Shown here: piece by piece, positions 1-6,187 of the stretch
Layout: each line of letters starts with the position of its first letter
How positions within the stretch are numbered: position 1 is the stretch's first letter
NCBI GenBank assembly: GCA_002404465.1
Contig: DHJT01000022.1
Location: 1 to 11,901, forward strand
Reading direction: 5' to 3'
DNA from: Sutterella sp. UBA4713
Lineage (GTDB): Bacteria > Pseudomonadota > Gammaproteobacteria > Burkholderiales > Burkholderiaceae_F
DNA length: 11,901 nucleotides
The notes under the pieces: model-generated
The model's input: only the letters and a program-made list of their open reading frames with translations
The model's database searches: none
What the model was told of the DNA's origin: nothing
Position numbers and translations under genes: made by a program

Positions 1-150
1 TACGGTAACTAAATCGGACGCAAGGCGTGAAAGCGACGTCTCCAGACTCTTTTCCGTCATGTGTGAGACTAACGCCAAGGACCCGACAACCGTAATTAAA
101 ATGACAAGGAGCGAAGTAAAGAAAATCGCTCGGAAGATGGCGCGTTTCAT
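1..150 (-). CDS. phoR: PhoR-type phosphate sensor histidine kinase, N-terminal fragment (runs off the window)
   Basis: Only the first 50 codons are present, read from the ATG at 150 to the left edge without a stop. The peptide starts MKRAIFRAIFFTSLLVILIT and has one hydrophobic segment at about residues 5-28, followed by a polar stretch rich in Thr, Ser and Glu. This is what the first membrane anchor and start of an extracytoplasmic or HAMP-proximal region of a sensor kinase would look like. Its ATG overlaps the phoB stop in an ATGA junction (147-150), so translation is probably coupled to phoB. PhoR normally autophosphorylates on His and phosphorylates PhoB under phosphate limitation. The kinase core lies outside the window, so the call rests on position after phoB and on the membrane segment. 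Another inner-membrane partner kinase is possible. Confidence 0.72.
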   Translation of the reverse strand, partial: MKRAIFRAIFFTSLLVILITVVGSLALVSHMTEKSLETSLSRLASDLVTV

Positions 151-836
151 AGAGCTATTTTATAGCCGACCCCATGAACGGTACGGATGAGTTTTCCGGC
201 ATCTTTCAGTTTCGTTCTGAGGGTTCCGATGTGTACGTCCACCGTGCGCGAGGACGAATCGGGAATATCCTCCCAAAGAAGATTTAATATCGTCTCGCGA
301 GAGAAAACGCGCCCGGGTTGCCCGATCATAAGCTCCAGAATATCGAATTCTTTTTTGGATAATTCCACGGGTTGACCGCTCACCGTCACGAGGCGTTTTT
401 CCGAATTCAGAACAATCGGGCCGAAGACGCGCTCGTCATTTTCTTTGTTCGCCGTGCGACGCAAAACGGCGTTAATGCGTGCAGCCATTTCGAGCATGGA
501 AAAGGGTTTGACCAGATAGTCGTCCGCTCCGTCGTTTAAAGACTTAACGCGTTCGTATTCGGCCCCGCGCGCCGTTGCCATAATCACAGGCAATGCCTCG
601 GTCTTTTCCGACGCTTTCAGACGCGACAAAACCCGTGTGCCGCTTTCATCTGGAAGCATGACATCGAGGAGCACTAAATCCGGAATTTGTCTTTCCATGG
701 CCCGAAAAAAAGCAGCAGCCGTTCCGAATCCTTCGCAACGCATTCCCTGTGAGCGTAAGGTATAAAGCTCAATTTCACGAATATCCGTGTCATCTTCCAG
801 AATATAAATCAGGTGTGCCGATGCGTTTTGTGCCAT
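147..836 (-). CDS. phoB: PhoB-type phosphate regulon response regulator
   Basis: This 229-aa protein has an N-terminal receiver domain (about 8-125) and a C-terminal OmpR/PhoB winged-helix domain (about 135-229). The receiver has the acidic pocket (E14-D15-D16), the phosphoacceptor D58 in LLDVMLP, T88 and K110-P111. The C-terminal part has the typical ELSKKEFDIL start and the RTVDVHIGTLRTKL recognition helix and wing, ending in HGVGYKI. The length is normal for PhoB. The start at 836 has a GGGGA Shine-Dalgarno sequence about 6 nt upstream. It lies 22 bp after phoU and overlaps phoR by 4 bp. The pst-phoU context makes PhoB much more likely than another OmpR-family regulator. When phosphorylated it should bind Pho boxes, probably including the one proposed upstream of pstS. 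Confidence 0.95.
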   Translation of the reverse strand: MAQNASAHLIYILEDDTDIREIELYTLRSQGMRCEGFGTAAAFFRAMERQIPDLVLLDVMLPDESGTRVLSRLKASEKTEALPVIMATARGAEYERVKSLNDGADDYLVKPFSMLEMAARINAVLRRTANKENDERVFGPIVLNSEKRLVTVSGQPVELSKKEFDILELMIGQPGRVFSRETILNLLWEDIPDSSSRTVDVHIGTLRTKLKDAGKLIRTVHGVGYKIAL

Positions 837-858
837 ACAATTCCCCGCTCATGGATTT

Positions 859-1470
859 TCACAGGCTTAAAACACGCCAGGAAACCGAACATGCGTGGTC
901 TGCGATGCGCTCCAAATATTTTCCGATCATGATTTTATCAATATCGGTCGGCTCGGTTTTCGCTCCGGTCATACGCTGCGAAATGCGCTCTTTGAGGGTT
1001 GAAAACTCTCGATCGACGATATCGTCCGAGTCGATAACGCGTTGAGCGAGCTCTTTGTCATTTCGCGCGAACGCGTCCAGGGCACTTGATGTCATCTCGC
1101 GTGCTTTTTGTGCCATCAGAGCCAGACCGTCGCGCCCGATCGATTCGGGGCTTAATTTATCTTTGCGGATAATTTTACGAATATCACATCCCTGAACTCC
1201 GATACGCTCGACATCCGAGAGCGTTTTGATAATGGCCGAGACCATGCGTAAATCGCGGGCGACGGGTTGATAGTGCAAAAGAAACGCAAACGTCTGATCT
1301 TCGTATTGACGAAGCGCTTTCAAAAAGGTCTCTTTTTCGCGGTCAATATCGGCATCGTTTCTTCCGGCACCGACCAGCACGAATTCTGTTTTTTGAAGGA
1401 TTTCTTCGGCTTTGGACGAAACGTCGAGAAATCCCCCGATTAACGCGTGAACCTTACCATCAATAGACAT
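859..1470 (-). CDS. phoU: PhoU phosphate signalling protein, short form with one altered metal motif
   Basis: PhoU links the Pst transporter to PhoR and keeps the Pho regulon off when phosphate is plentiful. The 203-aa sequence shows the two helical PhoU repeats. The first contains DLRMVSAIIKTLSDVERIG (about 73-91) and the second contains KYLERIADHACSV (about 184-196). It is shorter than E. coli PhoU (about 240 aa), mostly at the N-terminus. The family carries ExxxD metal-binding motifs in both repeats. The second is intact (E187 to D191), but in the first the Asp is replaced by Val92 (ERIGV). The ATG at 1470 has an AGGGGG Shine-Dalgarno sequence that overlaps the pstB stop, and the two genes are 8 bp apart. 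Cytoplasmic; the assignment is secure from sequence and context. Confidence 0.93.
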   Translation of the reverse strand: MSIDGKVHALIGGFLDVSSKAEEILQKTEFVLVGAGRNDADIDREKETFLKALRQYEDQTFAFLLHYQPVARDLRMVSAIIKTLSDVERIGVQGCDIRKIIRKDKLSPESIGRDGLALMAQKAREMTSSALDAFARNDKELAQRVIDSDDIVDREFSTLKERISQRMTGAKTEPTDIDKIMIGKYLERIADHACSVSWRVLSL

Positions 1471-1478
1471 AAAACCCC

Positions 1479-2234
1479 CTATCCGAAACGACCTGTCACA
1501 TAGTCTTCTGTTTTCTTACATGACGGGTGGCCGAAGATGACCTCGGTTGTATTGTATTCAATGAGTTGCCCGAGTAGGAAAAACGCCGTTTTATCGGCAA
1601 TTCGCAGAGCTTGTTGCATGTTATGAGTCACAATCACAACAGCCAAATGCTTTTTTAATTCAACGACCAATTCTTCGATGTGACTTGTCGCAATGGGGTC
1701 GAGGGCCGATGTCGGTTCATCCATGAGCAGAACTTCCGGATGTACGGCAAGCGCACGTGCAATGCAAAGGCGTTGCTGTTGCCCGCCCGACAACCCCAAA
1801 GCCGGTTCATTTAACCGGTCTTTGACTTCGTTGAAAATGAAGGCACCTTTTAAGGCTTCTTCCACCAGGTCATCCAAAACGGCTTTATTTCTCACACCGT
1901 GTGTGCGCGGTCCGTAGGCAACGTTCTCATAGATGCTCATCGGAAAAGGATTGGGTTTTTGAAAAACCATGCCGACGCGACGCCTTAAGTCGTTGACATC
2001 AATCGGAGAGTTGACGATTTCGGTTCCCTCAAAGAGAATGCTTCCCGTCATTTTCACCGAGTCAATAAGGTCGTTCATGCGATTTAAAGACCTTAAAAAG
2101 GTCGATTTGCCACATCCCGAAGGGCCGATCAGTGCCGTAATGCTTGCGGAATCAATCGACAGATTGATGTCCTTTAAGGCCTGAACCGAACCGTAATATA
2201 AGTTGAAATCTTTTACGGAAAATAACTGCGTCAT
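1479..2234 (-). CDS. pstB: PstB phosphate ABC transporter ATPase
   Basis: This cytoplasmic ATPase powers high-affinity phosphate import through PstC and PstA. The 251 residues match the family's usual length. Visible motifs are Walker A GPSGCGKST (37-45), Q-loop Q92 in the PstB-typical VFQKPNPFPMS, signature LSGGQQQR (148-155), Walker B VLLMDE (168-173), the D-loop SALD and switch His204 in VTHNM. The KPNPFP and YENVAYGPR segments are particularly characteristic of PstB among ABC ATPases. Its ATG overlaps the pstA stop in an ATGA junction (2231-2234), which indicates translational coupling. No anomaly seen. Confidence 0.97.
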   Translation of the reverse strand: MTQLFSVKDFNLYYGSVQALKDINLSIDSASITALIGPSGCGKSTFLRSLNRMNDLIDSVKMTGSILFEGTEIVNSPIDVNDLRRRVGMVFQKPNPFPMSIYENVAYGPRTHGVRNKAVLDDLVEEALKGAFIFNEVKDRLNEPALGLSGGQQQRLCIARALAVHPEVLLMDEPTSALDPIATSHIEELVVELKKHLAVVIVTHNMQQALRIADKTAFFLLGQLIEYNTTEVIFGHPSCKKTEDYVTGRFG

Positions 2235-3094
2235 GGCGTACCTAACTTGGAGTGAACGCGCCGTGAATAATATCCGGCGGCAAAATTAATTAAAAAACTC
2301 ATCACGAGGAGGATGAAAGCGGCCACAAAGGCGACTTCGAATTCGCCTTGTTCCTTAGCGTATACGTACAAAGCGACGGAAAGTGATGCGCCCGGCGTCG
2401 CCAGCCCCTCGATAAAGCCGTTTACATTGTGCGCAAAACCGGCCGTGAACAACAGCGCTGCCGATTCTCCGAGCATGCGACCGACGGCCAGAATACACCC
2501 GGAGGCAATGCCGTCCGTACAACTCGGGAGCACGACGGTGCGAATGACTCGCCACTTGCCTGCTCCGAGTCCGAAGGCCCCTTCCCTGTAGGCTTGCGGT
2601 ACGGCTTTTAAGCTTTCCTGCGTTGTACGGATGATGACCGGCAATGTCATAATCGCCAATGTCATCGATCCGGCCAGCAGGGATGTACGAAAACCTAAAA
2701 ACTGGCAAAAAACCATCATGCCGACCAGGCCGTAGATGATGGACGGAATACCCGTTAAGGTTTCAATCGCGTATTCGATGAGTCGAACCATGCGCCCTTT
2801 TTTTGCGTATTCGGTTAGAAACACCGCAGAGCCGATTCCGAGCGGCAGGACAACGAGTACTGCAGCAATAATCAGGTAAACGGTGTTGAGAATATCGGGC
2901 AGCAGACCGATCGTCCCTTCAATGTAACTCGGACGACCGAAAACAATCGACGTCGATAGATTCGGCAGTGCTTGTGCAACGACGAAAAATATGAGCGAAA
3001 ACGTCAGGAGCGCCGAAATAAGTGCCGCTCCGGCTGAAATCCCCCTTAAAAGTGCACATCGCAAAGCACGCTCACGGGAAAAATCAGATGCCAT
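2231..3094 (-). CDS. pstA: PstA phosphate ABC transporter permease
   Basis: An inner-membrane permease of 287 aa that forms the phosphate channel with PstC. Hydrophobic segments fall at about 18-42, 66-96, 112-134, 139-156, 197-220 and 253-275, giving about six helices. The EAA-type loop that contacts PstB is at about 170-190 (REGAFGLGAGKWRVIRTVVLP region). I placed the start at 3094 and not at the upstream in-frame ATG at 3217. The 3094 start has a good GAGAGG Shine-Dalgarno sequence, gives a normal PstA N-terminus and overlaps pstC by only 11 bp. The longer version would add 41 residues wholly encoded inside pstC. The stop overlaps the pstB start. Confidence 0.94.
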   Translation of the reverse strand: MASDFSRERALRCALLRGISAGAALISALLTFSLIFFVVAQALPNLSTSIVFGRPSYIEGTIGLLPDILNTVYLIIAAVLVVLPLGIGSAVFLTEYAKKGRMVRLIEYAIETLTGIPSIIYGLVGMMVFCQFLGFRTSLLAGSMTLAIMTLPVIIRTTQESLKAVPQAYREGAFGLGAGKWRVIRTVVLPSCTDGIASGCILAVGRMLGESAALLFTAGFAHNVNGFIEGLATPGASLSVALYVYAKEQGEFEVAFVAAFILLVMSFLINFAAGYYSRRVHSKLGTP

Positions 3095-3968
3095 TTTCTT
3101 TTCCTCTCTTGAGAATGTAATTAAGCAAGGCATTGACCATGAGAATGAAGAAAAACAGAACCAAGGCAATTGAAAAGAGTGCCTCACGTTGCAGGCCCGT
3201 CGAATAGGACATCTCACTGGCTACAGCCGTTGTTAAAAAGCGAACGCTTTCGAATAATCCGGGCATATTGGGGGCGTTTCCCGCGACCATCATGACGGCC
3301 ATCGCTTCACCGAGCGCTCGGCCGACACCTAAGACGGCTGCCGCCGCAATGCCGCTTTTAGCTGCCGGAACCAATACACGAAATACGGTCTCCGTTTTAT
3401 TGGCGCCCAATGCCAAGGAGGCCAAGGCGTAGTCCTTGGGAACGGCCTCAATGGAACTGACGGACACTTTCACGATGGTCGGCAGAATCATCAGGGCCAA
3501 TACGAGAGATGCGGCCAGCAATCCTGATCCGTCCGGTTCATCGAAGGTGTCTTGAATCCAGGGCACGAGCGTGAGCATACCGACTAAGCCGTAGACAACC
3601 GACGGAATGCCGGCCAAAAGGTCGACGGCACTACCGAGAATGCGCTTGACGGGTTTTACGGCAAAAGCAGCGATATACACGGCCGTAAAAAAACCGATGG
3701 GAAGCCCGATGGCCAAGGCAATGGCCGTGCCGTAAAAACTCGTGAGAATAAAGGGAAGAATGCCGAAACTGGGCGGTGTAGCCGTCGAGGCCCAGCGGGT
3801 ATTAAAGAAAAAATCCTTAATGCCGATTTCGAAAATTGCCGGAAGTCCGGAGGCGACAAGGTACGCGCAGATTAAAACAACAAAAACAATGTTCAGAGCG
3901 GCTGCAAAACGCAGAACCCAACGCGCGCATGTTTCCGAATTAAAAACTGATGAAGCCATATTGTTCAT
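3084..3968 (-). CDS. pstC: PstC phosphate ABC transporter permease
   Basis: The second inner-membrane permease of the Pst complex, 294 aa. Hydrophobic stretches fall at about 19-45, 70-104, 112-137, 149-170, 204-232 and 262-286. The EAA loop is at about 178-200 (DYALASLALGANKTETVFRVLVP region), and the IPSVVYGLVGM block (121-131) mirrors the equivalent block in PstA. The ATG at 3968 has no recognisable Shine-Dalgarno sequence and lies 4 nt after the T-run of a terminator-like hairpin. A second in-frame ATG, three codons in (3959), has no better site. Expression may therefore be low relative to pstS. The 3' end overlaps pstA by 11 bp. Confidence 0.94.
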   Translation of the reverse strand: MNNMASSVFNSETCARWVLRFAAALNIVFVVLICAYLVASGLPAIFEIGIKDFFFNTRWASTATPPSFGILPFILTSFYGTAIALAIGLPIGFFTAVYIAAFAVKPVKRILGSAVDLLAGIPSVVYGLVGMLTLVPWIQDTFDEPDGSGLLAASLVLALMILPTIVKVSVSSIEAVPKDYALASLALGANKTETVFRVLVPAAKSGIAAAAVLGVGRALGEAMAVMMVAGNAPNMPGLFESVRFLTTAVASEMSYSTGLQREALFSIALVLFFFILMVNALLNYILKRGKENGI

Positions 3969-3972
3969 ATGT

Positions 3973-4020
3973 AAAAAGGGGAAGTGCTCCGACGTCTCCC
4001 GAAAAACGGACCACTCCCCC
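3973..4020 (-). terminator. Terminator or attenuator between pstS and pstC
   Basis: On the minus strand a GC-rich stem is formed by GGGGAGTGGTCCG (4007-4019) and CGGAGCACTTCCCC (3978-3991), with one bulged base and one mismatch and a loop of about 15 nt. It is followed directly by five T residues (3973-3977). It lies between the pstS stop (4042) and the pstC start (3968). This has the form of a leaky intrinsic terminator that would let pstS transcripts exceed pstCAB transcripts, as fits the need for excess binding protein. The loop is long and the T-run short, so partial termination or an mRNA-processing role is more likely than full termination. Confidence 0.68.
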
Positions 4021-4041
4021 TGCTTTGTTACAACTTTTAAG

Positions 4042-4848
4042 TTACTTCAGCGGAACGACTCCGGCTTTCTCATACAAGCTCGAAGGAGCACCTTCCGTGG
4101 CATACAGCAGGAAGGCAGCCACATCAGGCTTGGGCTCTACGTCGCGCTTCGTGACAAACACGAAGGGACGCTGCAACTTGTACTTCTGGTCGATGATGTT
4201 CTTTTCCGTCGGCGCAACACCGTTGACCGTTAAGGCCTTAACCTTGGGGCTCACAGCCGAAAGCGAGGCGTAGCCGATCGCATTCTTGTTCTTCGCGACG
4301 GTGGCAATCACGTCACCCGTGCTTGTCAATTCCTGACGATACAGGCAACGATTCTTCGTCTTGGTGGCTGACTCAAAACCGTCACGTGTGCCCGATCCGG
4401 CTTCACGTCCGATCAAAACGATCGGTTTGTCCGGACCGCCGACTTCCTTCCAGTTCTTGACGTAACCGGTGTAGATCGAACGAATCTGATCGACCGTCAG
4501 GTCCTTGACATAGTTCGACTTGTTGACAATCATCACGATGCCGTCCAAGGCAATCGTCGTACCGTTCAACGAGGTCTTTTCACTGTCTTTCAAACCGCGG
4601 CTCGAAAGACCGATATCGCAACGACCTTCGGCAACGGCCGTAATGCCGGCACCGGAGCCCGTCGGGCTGTAGGTCACTTCGATCGAGGGGTTGGCCTTAT
4701 GGAAGGACTCGGAAAGAATTCCGATGACTTTTTCCATGGAGGTGGAACCTTCCGTTGTCACCGTACCGGCAACTGCCGTTCCGGCAATCAGGCCGGCACC
4801 TAAAACAGAACAGAAAAGCGCAACGCGGCTCTTTTGTAAGAATTTCAT
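4042..4848 (-). CDS. pstS: PstS periplasmic phosphate-binding protein
   Basis: High-affinity phosphate receptor that delivers Pi to PstCA. The 268-aa precursor has a Sec signal peptide: basic start MKFLQKSR, a hydrophobic core to about residue 24, and a probable cleavage after A27 in AVA. There is no lipobox Cys, so the mature form should be soluble and periplasmic. Phosphate-contact regions are visible: TTEGSTSM (31-38), TGSGAGIT (63-70), the CDIGLSSR stretch (77-84) and the hallmark REAGSGTRD (148-156). It is shorter than E. coli-type PstS (about 345 aa) and resembles the compact PstS subfamily. The ATG at 4848 has a strong AAAGGAG Shine-Dalgarno sequence. First gene of the pst-pho operon, with a candidate Pho box upstream. 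Confidence 0.95.
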   Translation of the reverse strand: MKFLQKSRVALFCSVLGAGLIAGTAVAGTVTTEGSTSMEKVIGILSESFHKANPSIEVTYSPTGSGAGITAVAEGRCDIGLSSRGLKDSEKTSLNGTTIALDGIVMIVNKSNYVKDLTVDQIRSIYTGYVKNWKEVGGPDKPIVLIGREAGSGTRDGFESATKTKNRCLYRQELTSTGDVIATVAKNKNAIGYASLSAVSPKVKALTVNGVAPTEKNIIDQKYKLQRPFVFVTKRDVEPKPDVAAFLLYATEGAPSSLYEKAGVVPLK

Positions 4849-4890
4849 TTTGAACTCCTTTCTTATAACTTAAGCAAGTTGGAGCGCACT

Positions 4891-4908
4891 GTAAAAGCGG
4901 CATGTAAG
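4891..4908 (-). promoter_or_regulatory. Candidate Pho box upstream of pstS
   Basis: Read on the minus strand, CTTACAT (4902-4908) and CTTTTAC (4891-4897) are separated by GCCG. This gives two heptamers with the 11-bp period of a PhoB box (consensus CTGTCAT-N4-CTGTCAC). Each matches about five of seven positions. A weaker A-rich heptamer (4913-4919) continues the phase upstream, and a similar CTTTTTAC occurs at 4937-4944. Possible -10 elements are TACAGT (4888-4893) and TATAAG (4862-4867). The second lies so close to the ATG that the leader would be only a few bases. The location directly before pstS supports the call, but the exact -10 cannot be fixed. Confidence 0.5.
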
Positions 4909-4999
4909 ACTTTTTTTCGAACTTTTTAAAGAATTTGTAAAAAGAGGCGGTTTTTGATGTGTTTGCGGAAAAATCCGTGTGCTTATGCACTCAAAGAGC

Positions 5000-5026
5000 A
5001 AAAAAAAGCCCCGAGGCAGCTCGGGG
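5000..5026 (-). terminator. Intrinsic terminator of the phosphonate biosynthesis operon
   Basis: On the minus strand a perfect 7-bp stem CCCCGAG (5020-5026) pairs with CTCGGGG (5009-5015) around a CTGC loop. A C and then eight T residues (5000-5007) follow. It begins about 30 bp after the decarboxylase stop at 5057. It should insulate the phosphonate operon from pstS, which lies 150 bp further on and points the same way. Confidence 0.92.
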
Positions 5027-5056
5027 TCAAGAAGTAAGAATCGGCCGAAAATGTCT

Positions 5057-6178
5057 CTAAAGCGTTGCCAGATACCGCATGAAGCCCCTTTTGTTTTCAA
5101 AAGCCGTTGTTGTCGGCCGTCCCAAATTCTTTCGTGCGCCGACGGCGCATTTAACCTCAATCAATGTCAAGGCGTCGCTTTTTTTTGCCTCGTTAAGAGC
5201 CTTGTTTAGCGAGGTTTGATCTCGGACACGCATGACGTTCGGATAGCCGCAAGCCCGGGCAACGGTCGTAAAGTCGACGGTTTTTGCTACGGTCGGCATT
5301 CCTCCGACGCTCTCATGGGCTTCGTTATTAATGAGGACGTGGATGAGATTTTTCGGACGAATTGCCCCGATAACGCCCATTGCGCCCATATGCATAAGGG
5401 CGGCTCCGTCTCCGTCGATACACCAAACTTTAACGTTCGGTTTGTGCAGGGCAACGGACAAGGCAATCGAAGAGGTATGCCCCATCGATCCGACCGTCAG
5501 AAAATCCGTTTCGTGGCCCTGATTGTTTGCGACGCGAATTTCAAAAAGTTCGCGACTGGCCTTCCCCGTTGTCGCGATGATCGGGTCCTTGCCGCTAATC
5601 TGTGTCACGGCGCGAATTACCTCTTCGCGTTTTAACGTGTAGGGATTTTTAAAAACAGGTTTGCCCTCATAGGTCAGAGCCCCTTTTCGCACGACAAAAG
5701 CAACATCCTTTCCTTGATTAAGGTCTTTTTGAAAGTTTTCGCAGGTCTCGTCAAGCGCTTGTTGCGTTGTATCCGAGGAAAGAATAAATGTCCGAATGCC
5801 CAGGAGTTTGAGTAGCGAAACGGTAATCTCGCCTTGAAATACGTGTTGGGGTTCGTCTTTTACACCGGGTTCGCCGCGCCAGCCGATGACAAAAATTGTC
5901 GGAATCGCATAGACCTTCGAATTTAAAAGACTTGCGATAGGGTTGACGGCATTGCCCTCCCCGCTGTTTTGCATATAGACGACAGGCGTGCGCCCCGTCG
6001 AGAGGTGATAACCTGCAGCGAGCGCACAGGCATTGCCTTCGTTGGCGGCAATCACGTGGTGAGCCGGGTCAAGCCCGTAGGTGTCCATCAGGTACGACGA
6101 AAGGGCCTTTAAGAGTGAATCGGGTACTCCCGTATAAAAATCCGCCCCCAGAGCTTTCACAAAGCTTTGTACATCCAT
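5057..6178 (-). CDS. aepY: Phosphonopyruvate decarboxylase (Ppd / AepY)
   Basis: A thiamine-diphosphate enzyme that decarboxylates phosphonopyruvate to phosphonoacetaldehyde, the irreversible step that pulls the unfavourable PEP mutase reaction forward. The 373-aa protein has the family order. The pyrimidine-binding domain has GVPDS (17-21) and the conserved Glu47 in ANEGNA. The pyrophosphate-binding domain has GDG (256-258) followed by NNEAHES (284-290), the metal and diphosphate signature. The length is normal for Ppd. The ATG at 6178 has an AGGGA Shine-Dalgarno sequence, 9 bp after the mutase stop. It is the last gene of the three-gene operon and ends before a strong terminator. Sulfopyruvate decarboxylases are related, but the adjacent PEP mutase settles the substrate. 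Confidence 0.94.
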   Translation of the reverse strand: MDVQSFVKALGADFYTGVPDSLLKALSSYLMDTYGLDPAHHVIAANEGNACALAAGYHLSTGRTPVVYMQNSGEGNAVNPIASLLNSKVYAIPTIFVIGWRGEPGVKDEPQHVFQGEITVSLLKLLGIRTFILSSDTTQQALDETCENFQKDLNQGKDVAFVVRKGALTYEGKPVFKNPYTLKREEVIRAVTQISGKDPIIATTGKASRELFEIRVANNQGHETDFLTVGSMGHTSSIALSVALHKPNVKVWCIDGDGAALMHMGAMGVIGAIRPKNLIHVLINNEAHESVGGMPTVAKTVDFTTVARACGYPNVMRVRDQTSLNKALNEAKKSDALTLIEVKCAVGARKNLGRPTTTAFENKRGFMRYLATL

Positions 6179-6187
6179 AGCGTTTCC

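Noticed and set aside
3095..3217. Upstream extension of pstA from an ATG at 3217 (41 more residues)
   Set aside because: The extension lies entirely within pstC in another frame and is Cys/Phe/Arg-rich, unlike PstA. The ATG at 3094 has a good Shine-Dalgarno sequence and a normal PstA N-terminus.
4697..5160. Minus-strand open frames spanning the pstS upstream region (96 and 97 codons)
   Set aside because: They cross the phosphonate operon terminator and the Pho-box region, overlap pstS or aepY in other frames, and look like translated noncoding sequence.
5216..5635. Plus-strand open frame of 139 codons opposite the phosphonopyruvate decarboxylase
   Set aside because: Antisense to conserved thiamine-diphosphate motifs, with no family features of its own.
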